Assembly: GCA_021828635.1 (NCBI GenBank)
Contig: JAJZEJ010000330.1
Span: 1 to 6,602, forward strand
From: Chloroflexota bacterium
Lineage (GTDB): Bacteria > Chloroflexota > Ktedonobacteria > Ktedonobacterales > Ktedonobacteraceae
Direction of reading: 5' to 3'
Length of the DNA: 6,602 nucleotides
The position numbers and the translations under genes were made by a program. Below, piece by piece: positions 4,680 to 6,602 of the stretch (positions within the stretch are counted from its first letter, which is position 1; each line of letters begins with the position of its first letter). The notes under the pieces were generated by a model. That model searched no databases and was not told the DNA's origin. It saw only the letters and a program-made list of their open reading frames with translations.

Positions 4680-6131
4680 TTAATCCTGTTTGTCCATCAC
4701 TTTCAGCACTTCATGAATCGCTTCGTCCAACTCAGCCAGAACACGTTTTTCTTGCTCGCCTCTCTCGCTCTCTTTGGCTAGCTTGCAGTAGGCGGCAAAG
4801 TATCGCTGCGCCTTGAGCAGTTTGTCAAAGCGTTGCGATTGTTCGGCGAGCTGGTTACCATGAATGCTAGAGACGAAAGGCGAACGCGAACCATCCACTC
4901 TGATAGAATGGTCCTCGGACCCAACGTGCTTCTCACTTGCTAGCTCATCGGTTGCTTGTGTCGGTTGTGTAACAAGTTCTTGTTTTACTGCGGTGGCTAG
5001 AACAGCCGCCGACGGGGTTATCACCGGTTGCTGATAAACCAGCGCGAGATTTTCGCCACTCACCTCTGGAAACGCTAGAGGTGCTTCGTGTATCTTCGCA
5101 TCAGGTGTCGCATTAACATAGCTACCTGGCGAGGCTGCGGCAGAGACGGGATGAAAGACTGTTTCCAAAATAGTGACGATAGAGGCTGGTTGCTGAAGCT
5201 GGGCCAGACGCAATATTTCGCCAATATACGCTTCTATCAGTTCGGTTTTCATGGTGCCAGCGCGATAAGCGGCAATCAGAGGCGCACGTGCAAGACGGGG
5301 TGCATCCTGATCGGAATAGATAGCAGCCAGATCATTCAAACGATTGAGCGAACGCGCCAGGCGCACACCACCACCCTCATCCAGGTGGCGCACCAATTCG
5401 CGTACATCATCGGCACTTTCCGCGACCATCAAGCAATTCTTGATGACATCGCGTGTGAGATCAAGGCGACGGGCTAGTTTCTCTTGTGAAAGATTATGCT
5501 TCTCCATCAGCCGCCGGTAGAGACGGCCACGCTCAACCAACGTCATCGGAATCTTGATCTCGTTCTCGAAGGCCGTGCCAAAACCAACTCTCTCCTGATC
5601 TTGCGCGTTTGTATCATCATAGGGAATGACAACACAAGGGATCGTGGTATGACCTTCCTCGCGTGCGGCGTCGCGCCGGTTATGACCACCATAGGCCAGA
5701 AAGAAGTAATCGGGCTTTTCAGGATGGGGCGCGACAAAGAATACCTCGTTCAACCCCTCGCGGATGGCTGCCCGTAGACGCTCATACTCATGCTTCTGCC
5801 GCTCGGTCCAACGGCTACGCTCTTCACGTTCCTGGTATGGGCTATCGAGTACTCGCTCGACAGGAATGTCAAAGGTTTGTTCTTTTGAAGGCTTAAAGCC
5901 ATAGCGTTGCGCAAGCTGCTCGCCTAAACTGGCAGGTTCAGATGGTTCAACTTGAGATGGTTGAACAACAGGCGCTGCGGGCGCTGCGTAGGCTGTGAAT
6001 GTATCGACAAAGCTGGTAGCTTCACTTTCATCTGTTTGTGTAAAAGCTCCAGCCATCATGTCAGAAAAGACATCCACCTCTTTACGCTCTCGTGTTCCTA
6101 CCCTACTCGTGCGCTTTTGTGGAGTACCCAT
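4680..6131 (-). CDS. ParB-family DNA-binding protein
   Basis: 483 residues. ParB proteins load onto parS-type sites, use CTP as a clamp switch and work with a ParA ATPase in DNA segregation; some relatives are nucleoid-occlusion factors or regulators. Residues 1-85 are a variable Ala/Pro/acidic extension. The ParB/Srx-like domain spans about 86-175: FDIPVERVLDSPYQ, then GGHNRRDAAREEG (148-160) in place of the usual GERRxRAA CTP-binding motif, then TTIPCVVIPYDD. ENEIKIPMTLVERGRLYRRLM (190-209) matches the EN..R..L.P.E.A.A motif region, and NLSQEKLARRLDLTRDVIKNCL (213-234) is the helix-turn-helix. Helices continue to about 310, a low-complexity linker spans 311-427, and the C-terminal helices (428-480) are probably for dimerisation. 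GERR to GGHNRR is a notable change. It is longer than chromosomal ParB (about 280-300 residues) and no ParA is in view. The ATG at 6131 follows GAGGA by 6 nt. Repeats flank it on both sides. Confidence 0.88.
   Translation of the reverse strand: MGTPQKRTSRVGTRERKEVDVFSDMMAGAFTQTDESEATSFVDTFTAYAAPAAPVVQPSQVEPSEPASLGEQLAQRYGFKPSKEQTFDIPVERVLDSPYQEREERSRWTERQKHEYERLRAAIREGLNEVFFVAPHPEKPDYFFLAYGGHNRRDAAREEGHTTIPCVVIPYDDTNAQDQERVGFGTAFENEIKIPMTLVERGRLYRRLMEKHNLSQEKLARRLDLTRDVIKNCLMVAESADDVRELVRHLDEGGGVRLARSLNRLNDLAAIYSDQDAPRLARAPLIAAYRAGTMKTELIEAYIGEILRLAQLQQPASIVTILETVFHPVSAAASPGSYVNATPDAKIHEAPLAFPEVSGENLALVYQQPVITPSAAVLATAVKQELVTQPTQATDELASEKHVGSEDHSIRVDGSRSPFVSSIHGNQLAEQSQRFDKLLKAQRYFAAYCKLAKESERGEQEKRVLAELDEAIHEVLKVMDKQD
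4907..4924. repeat. Degenerate 18-bp palindrome inside the parB-like gene
   Basis: The right arm GGACCCAA is intact, while the left arm reads AATGGTCC (3 mismatches) and the centre is TC. It encodes VGSEDHS (403-409) in the linker, in the same phase as VGSTDP in the Rep-like gene. Confidence 0.55.
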
Positions 6132-6137
6132 AATTGT

Positions 6138-6142
6138 TCCTC
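6138..6142 (-). promoter_or_regulatory. Ribosome binding site of the ParB-like gene
   Basis: GAGGA on the minus strand lies 6 nt before the ATG at 6131 and fixes that start. Confidence 0.7.
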
Positions 6143-6195
6143 GTTCTTCTTGTGTTCGGGTGCAACAACGGACGCGATCAATCGGTTCCTACACG

Positions 6196-6213
6196 TTGGG
6201 TCCACGGACCCAA
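6196..6213. repeat. 18-bp palindrome copy 6
   Basis: Exact TTGGGTCCACGGACCCAA in tandem unit 1. Confidence 0.9.
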
Positions 6214-6244
6214 TTCGCGGACGCGGTGAACCGGTCCCTACACG

Positions 6245-6262
6245 TTGGGTCCACGGACCCAA
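6245..6262. repeat. 18-bp palindrome copy 7
   Basis: Exact TTGGGTCCACGGACCCAA in tandem unit 2, starting 49 bp after copy 6. Confidence 0.9.
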
Positions 6263-6287
6263 TTCCACGGACGCGGTGAACCGGTCC

Positions 6288-6602
6288 CTACACGGGTTGG
6301 TGTTGCGCCTGCTTGAAACGCTCCATGCCTTCCCGTGCTGCTTCAGCACAGTATTTACACGGCTGCAATCCGGCGAAACGCCCCTTGAAACCCGTCAGTC
6401 GCAAGGCAATATCCGCGATCTCGCGTGTGGCCCGCGAGTTTAAGTTATGTTCTTTGACATATTCCAGTGTCGTCTGGTGTAGCGTTTGTGCATCGCTCAA
6501 CGCGACATCAAAATGCACCGGACGCAAGGCAAACTGAGGAAAATACTGCCAGAGGCTACGGATATAATCCAGTTCATAATGTGGTGAACGTGGCACGTGC
6601 AT
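6288..6602 (-). CDS. Unrecognised protein, C-terminal part or whole (reaches window edge)
   Basis: At least 104 residues, open to the window edge. The first visible codon is ATG, but it may be internal because nothing upstream can be read. I do not recognise the family. Visible features: an aromatic N-terminal stretch (YIRSLWQYFPQFALRPVHF), a helical middle (DAQTLHQTTLEYVKEHNL, then TREIADIALRLTGFKG) and a CKYC pair near the C-terminus (residues 83-86) that could bind metal only if paired with other ligands or in a dimer. It lies upstream of the ParB-like gene on the same strand with a 156-bp gap, so it may share its operon, though the tandem repeats lie between. Its stop codon (6288-6290) is supplied by CCCTACA of the third repeat unit. 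Confidence 0.6.
   Translation of the reverse strand: MHVPRSPHYELDYIRSLWQYFPQFALRPVHFDVALSDAQTLHQTTLEYVKEHNLNSRATREIADIALRLTGFKGRFAGLQPCKYCAEAAREGMERFKQAQHQPV

Larger units (their letters stand above)
6170..6294. repeat. Tandem 49/50-bp composite units upstream of the ParB-like gene
   Basis: Two and a half units begin at 6170, 6219 and 6269 with GGACGCG. Each has a 26-bp motif (GGACGCGGTGAACCGGTCCC plus TACACG in units 2 and 3; unit 1 varies in the middle) followed by the 18-bp palindrome and a short AATTC-type tail. Unit 3 lacks the palindrome. The array fills most of the leader between the preceding minus-strand gene and parB, the expected place for an operator or partition site. Confidence 0.85.

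Noticed and set aside
6170..6294. Possible CRISPR array
   Set aside because: Only two and a half units with no unique spacers; the inter-motif sequence is itself the repeated palindrome, and no cas gene is in view.

Overview
The window is about half G+C and carries bacterial genes with good Shine-Dalgarno sites. Gene style and repeat density suggest a large, repeat-rich soil bacterium of the Chloroflexota, perhaps class Ktedonobacteria. That assignment is an inference from general resemblance and was not tested by any search. No rRNA, tRNA, CRISPR array or transposase is visible.

Layout: (1) 44-535, minus strand, the N-terminal third of a citrate synthase that runs out of frame. (2) 581-2296, minus strand, a 571-residue protein with a possible N-terminal winged helix, a long repetitive linker and a second helical domain; it resembles plasmid or phage replication initiators in architecture only. 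Its linker DNA holds five perfectly 21-bp-spaced direct repeats, more copies in both orientations, and an adjacent AT-rich hairpin, so it looks like an in-gene replication origin. (3) 2297-2733, a divergent intergenic region with a near-perfect 22-bp palindrome, two copies of an 18-bp palindrome and a hairpin. (4) 2734-4550, plus strand, a short-chain dehydrogenase/reductase overlapping a divergent QueA-family gene by ATGA. (5) 4551-4679, a convergent intergenic region full of inverted repeats. (6) 4680-6131, minus strand, a ParB-family protein. (7) 6132-6294, tandem 49/50-bp units. (8) 6288-6602, minus strand, an unrecognised small gene reaching the window edge.

The unifying signal is the palindrome TTGGGTCC-NN-GGACCCAA (centre AC or GT). 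It occurs seven times exactly and once in degenerate form: between genes, just after the parB stop, in tandem before parB, and in frame inside two coding sequences. A second motif (GGACGCG...CGGTCCCTACA, about 26 bp) accompanies it on both sides of parB and recurs before the dehydrogenase.

Working model (inference): a replication/partition module (Rep-like protein with in-gene iterons, ParB-like protein and possible palindromic binding sites) sits beside metabolic genes, either on a large secondary replicon or integrated in a chromosome. The main alternative is that the palindrome and the 26-mer are a genome-wide dispersed repeat family unrelated to partition.
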